A stretch of DNA of 64,000 bases, from NCBI RefSeq assembly GCF_965228935.1, contig NZ_OZ245846.1:3782001-3846000 (forward strand). Reading direction: 5' to 3'. Each line of letters opens with the position of its first letter. Within the stretch, counting starts at the first letter, position 1. The stretch comes from Ulvibacterium sp965228935. Lineage in GTDB: Bacteria; Bacteroidota; Bacteroidia; Flavobacteriales; Flavobacteriaceae. The translations under genes were made by a program, and so were the position numbers. Below the pieces are notes generated by a model that worked only from the letters and a program-made list of their open reading frames with translations, ran no database searches and was not told where the DNA came from. Of this stretch, positions 61,353 to 64,000 are shown one piece after another.

Positions 61353-64000
61353 TTGATTAAAAATTTGCTAAAAGAATTGAAGAAGGAGTTGGATGGCAAA
61401 TTACATTCCGATGAACTCACCAAAGCACTTTACGCCACGGACGCCTCCGTTTATCGCAAAAAACCACTGGCGGTCGCTTTTCCCAAGAACGTAGATGATA
61501 TTAAAAAACTGGTTAGCTTTGCCAGCGAAAACGATTTAGGGCTTATTCCGAGGACTGCCGGTACTTCCTTGGCAGGACAATGTGTAGGGGACGGTATCGT
61601 GGTGGATGTATCCAAGCATTTTACCCAGATCGTTCATTTGGATCTGGAGAAAAAGCAGGTGAGGGTGCAACCCGGTGTGGTAAGGGATGAACTCAATCGC
61701 TATCTGGAACCCCATGGTCTTTTCTTCGGCCCCAATACCTCAACATCCAATAGATGTATGATGGGAGGTATGGTAGGAAACAACTCTTCCGGAACTACCT
61801 CTATTCAATATGGGGTAACCCGGGACAAGGTGGTTAGTCTACAAGCCGTTCTTTCTGATGGCAATACCGTGGAATTTTCGTCAATAGATCTTAAGGAGTT
61901 CCAGGCAAAATTGGAATTGGATACCCGGGAAGGTGAATTGTATCAGGGGATTTATAAGGAGTTGTCCGATAGGGCAATCCGAAATCAGATTATAGCCGAA
62001 TTTCCCAAACCGTCCATCCATCGGAGAAACACTGGGTATGCGGTGGACGAGCTGTTGAAGAATACCGTTTTTGGGGAATCCCAGGAGGCCTTCAATTTTT
62101 GTAAGCTACTAAGCGGTAGTGAAGGAACCCTTGCCTTTACCACGGAAGTTACCTTGCAATTAGAGGAAATGCCCCCTAAACTGGCGGCCATGGTGGTCAC
62201 CCATTATCAAACCTTGGAGGATTGCCTTATGGACGTTGCCCCGGTAATGCAGCACAATCTCCATACTTGCGAAATGATGGATAAGGTAATTCTGGATTGT
62301 ACCAAGAATAATAGGGAGCAGCTAAAAAACAGGTTTTTTGTTTCCGGAGATCCTGCGGCTTTGTTGATGTTGGAGGTAAAGGCAGATACCCAGGAAGATT
62401 TGGCCGAACAGCTAAAAGCGCTACAGTCCACCATACAAAAATCGGGACGGAGCTATGCTTCCCCTATTCTGGAAGGAAGTGAGATTAATAAGGCCTTGGA
62501 GTTGCGTAAGGCCGGTCTGGGACTTTTGGGGAATATGGTGGGTGACAGGAAAGCGGTTGCCTGTATTGAGGATACCGCGGTGGCCCTGGAGGATCTATCA
62601 GATTTTATAGGGGAGTTTACCCAGATTATGAAGGATTACGGCCAAGATGCCGTGTATTATGCCCATGCCGGCGCAGGCGAACTACATTTGCGTCCCATCC
62701 TTGACCTTAAAAAATCGGAGGATGTTGGCCTTTTCAGAAAAATAACTACGGATGTGGCTAGGCTTACCAAAAAATATAAAGGATCGTTCAGTGGTGAACA
62801 TGGGGATGGCATCGTGCGCGCAGAATTTATCCCCATGATGATCGGGGCGGAAAATTACAAGCTTTTACGGCGCATAAAAGCCTATTTTGATCCGAACAAT
62901 ATCTTTAATCCGGGGAAGATAGTGGATGCCTATCCCATGGATGAATCCTTACGCTACGAAGTAGATCGGGATGAACCCGAAATCCAAACCTTATTGGATT
63001 TTTCGGATAGTGAAGGTATTCTTAGGGCCGCCGAGAAATGTAATGGGAGCGGGGACTGCAGAAAATCCGAACATATGAAGGGCGGGATGTGCCCTAGCTA
63101 TCATGCTACAAGAAACGAAAAGGATACCACTAGGGGCAGGGCCAATGCCTTACGGGAATTTCTCACTACTTCGGATAAAACCAATAAGTTCGACCAAAAA
63201 GAATTAAAGGAGGTCTTTGACCTTTGCCTAAGCTGCAAGGCCTGCTCCAGTGAATGTCCCAGCAATGTGGATGTCGCTACGCTTAAGGCCGAATTCCTAT
63301 ATCAATATCAGGAAGCTAATGGCTATCCGTTCCGTGCCAAGCTTTTTGCCCATAACACTCGATTAAACAGATTGGGAAGCAAGGTATCCGGATTGACAAA
63401 TGCCGTGTATTCCTCTTCGGTCCTAAGTGGATTGCTAAAAAAGTCGGCCGGAATAGCCCAGGAAAGACAATTACCTGAAGTATCAAGTTTTAATTTTAAT
63501 AAGCACTTGCAACAACTTAAAAATCAATATAAAGTTGAAAAGAAAAAAGTTGTTCTGTATATTGATGAGTTTACCCGTTATCTGGATACCGATTTGGGCA
63601 AGGACGCCATTGAGCTATTGACGCGTTTGGGTTATGATATTCAGCTCTTTTATGCCGAAAGCGGGCGCACCTACATTTCCAAGGGGTTTTTAAAACAGGC
63701 TAAAAAATTGGCCTTGGAAAATATGGGTAGCCTTAGGGCATTTGCAGATGCCGGAATTCCGGTCTTAGGTTTGGAACCCTCCGCCATTTTGACTTTTCGT
63801 GATGAATTGAAACGGTTTTCATCGGATACGGAAGCCACAGAGGTCATCGCATCCCATGTTTTCTTGTTCGAAGAATTCCTCTCTACTGAAATCGAGAAGG
63901 GAGAGGTGGGCCCGGAGCGTTTTACCAAGGAGCCCAAAACCATAAAAATACATTGTCACTGCCACCAGAAGGCATTGAGCAATCAAAAAGTAACCTTTGA
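61353..64000 (+). CDS. FAD-binding and 4Fe-4S dehydrogenase fusion (D-lactate/glycolate oxidase type), 3' end outside window
   Basis: The first 882 codons of a long YdiJ-like fusion run off the right edge. Residues about 1-250 are an FAD_binding_4 domain (TAGTSLAGQCVGDGIVVDVSK; GMVGGNNSSGTTSIQYGVT-like block). About 250-540 is the FAD-oxidase C domain ending SGEHGDGIVRAEF and PNNIFNPGKI. Then a ferredoxin part carries Cys563, Cys569 and the cluster Cys625-x2-Cys628-x2-Cys631-x3-Cys635-Pro, followed by a GlcF-like C-terminal domain. It would oxidise a 2-hydroxy acid and pass electrons to the respiratory chain. No in-frame ATG lies before the conserved region; TTG at 61353 is the best start. 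Confidence 0.92.
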   Translation, partial: MIKNLLKELKKELDGKLHSDELTKALYATDASVYRKKPLAVAFPKNVDDIKKLVSFASENDLGLIPRTAGTSLAGQCVGDGIVVDVSKHFTQIVHLDLEKKQVRVQPGVVRDELNRYLEPHGLFFGPNTSTSNRCMMGGMVGNNSSGTTSIQYGVTRDKVVSLQAVLSDGNTVEFSSIDLKEFQAKLELDTREGELYQGIYKELSDRAIRNQIIAEFPKPSIHRRNTGYAVDELLKNTVFGESQEAFNFCKLLSGSEGTLAFTTEVTLQLEEMPPKLAAMVVTHYQTLEDCLMDVAPVMQHNLHTCEMMDKVILDCTKNNREQLKNRFFVSGDPAALLMLEVKADTQEDLAEQLKALQSTIQKSGRSYASPILEGSEINKALELRKAGLGLLGNMVGDRKAVACIEDTAVALEDLSDFIGEFTQIMKDYGQDAVYYAHAGAGELHLRPILDLKKSEDVGLFRKITTDVARLTKKYKGSFSGEHGDGIVRAEFIPMMIGAENYKLLRRIKAYFDPNNIFNPGKIVDAYPMDESLRYEVDRDEPEIQTLLDFSDSEGILRAAEKCNGSGDCRKSEHMKGGMCPSYHATRNEKDTTRGRANALREFLTTSDKTNKFDQKELKEVFDLCLSCKACSSECPSNVDVATLKAEFLYQYQEANGYPFRAKLFAHNTRLNRLGSKVSGLTNAVYSSSVLSGLLKKSAGIAQERQLPEVSSFNFNKHLQQLKNQYKVEKKKVVLYIDEFTRYLDTDLGKDAIELLTRLGYDIQLFYAESGRTYISKGFLKQAKKLALENMGSLRAFADAGIPVLGLEPSAILTFRDELKRFSSDTEATEVIASHVFLFEEFLSTEIEKGEVGPERFTKEPKTIKIHCHCHQKALSNQKVTF

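Noticed and set aside
1..64000. CRISPR arrays, tRNA or rRNA genes, insertion sequences
   Set aside because: No regularly spaced direct repeats, cloverleaf sequences, rRNA-like stretches or transposase frames were seen on reading both strands.

Overview
The window reads as a chromosomal segment of a marine-type member of the Flavobacteriaceae (Bacteroidota). The evidence is the gene families (fused alpha/beta 2-oxoacid dehydrogenase E1, DUF2911-TPR protein, flavobacterial OmpA lipoprotein, GH16 laminarinase-type enzyme, fused FAD/Fe-S dehydrogenase), the near absence of Shine-Dalgarno sequences, and many upstream matches to the Bacteroidota promoter -7 box TAnnTTTG. No tRNA, rRNA, CRISPR array, integrase, transposase or prophage gene was seen, so this is mostly core chromosome with a few accessory islands.

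Layout. 1-6.9 kb: 5' end of leuC, a secreted DUF2911-TPR protein, recG, an M1 aminopeptidase and a patatin. 7-12.6 kb: a small membrane protein, a LytTR-type two-component pair, two exported hydrolases and a degenerate OmpA-like protein. 12.6-20.6 kb: an FMN glutamate-synthase-like enzyme, a probable M20 amidohydrolase remnant, and a same-strand cluster of exported proteins: a SelA-like PLP enzyme with a Tat-type signal, two tandem paralogous amidohydrolases, and a PQQ-type sugar dehydrogenase fused to cytochrome c. 20.7-31 kb: UvrD-type helicase, GH16, YciO, a large zinc protease, OmpA lipoprotein, a glycosyltransferase, an HsdR_N-domain protein and holA. 31-45.5 kb: DoxX, a kinase/phospho-lyase fusion, M16 protease, fused E1, and a uvrA-LOG-pseudo-M1 operon. 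45.7-49.6 kb: a DNA-repair island (AlkD-like, DUF4130, radical SAM) facing a LexA-like S24 regulator, with four repeated operator-like sites between them. 49.6-51.3 kb: a Cys-rich double-glycine peptide and a GluR0-like ligand-gated potassium channel gene interrupted by one in-frame TAG. 51.3-64 kb: gamma-glutamyltransferase, AcpH, GlmM, a sterol-desaturase-family protein, LpxL-type acyltransferase, rhomboid, an LVIVD lipoprotein, TlpA, a small outer-membrane barrel, and the start of a fused FAD/4Fe-4S dehydrogenase.

The strongest candidate for an under-described system is the 45.7-49.6 kb repair island. A self-cleaving S24 repressor appears to bind GGAA-N3-TTCC palindromes that overlap its own promoter and that of the radical SAM/DUF4130 genes, which would make a local SOS-like switch. 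Also notable are the disulfide-rich leader peptide, the nonsense-interrupted glutamate-receptor-like channel, the catalytically dead M1 domain joined to a barrel-like C-terminus, and the exported PLP enzyme with its two amidohydrolases. All functional calls come from reading translated motifs; no database search was run.
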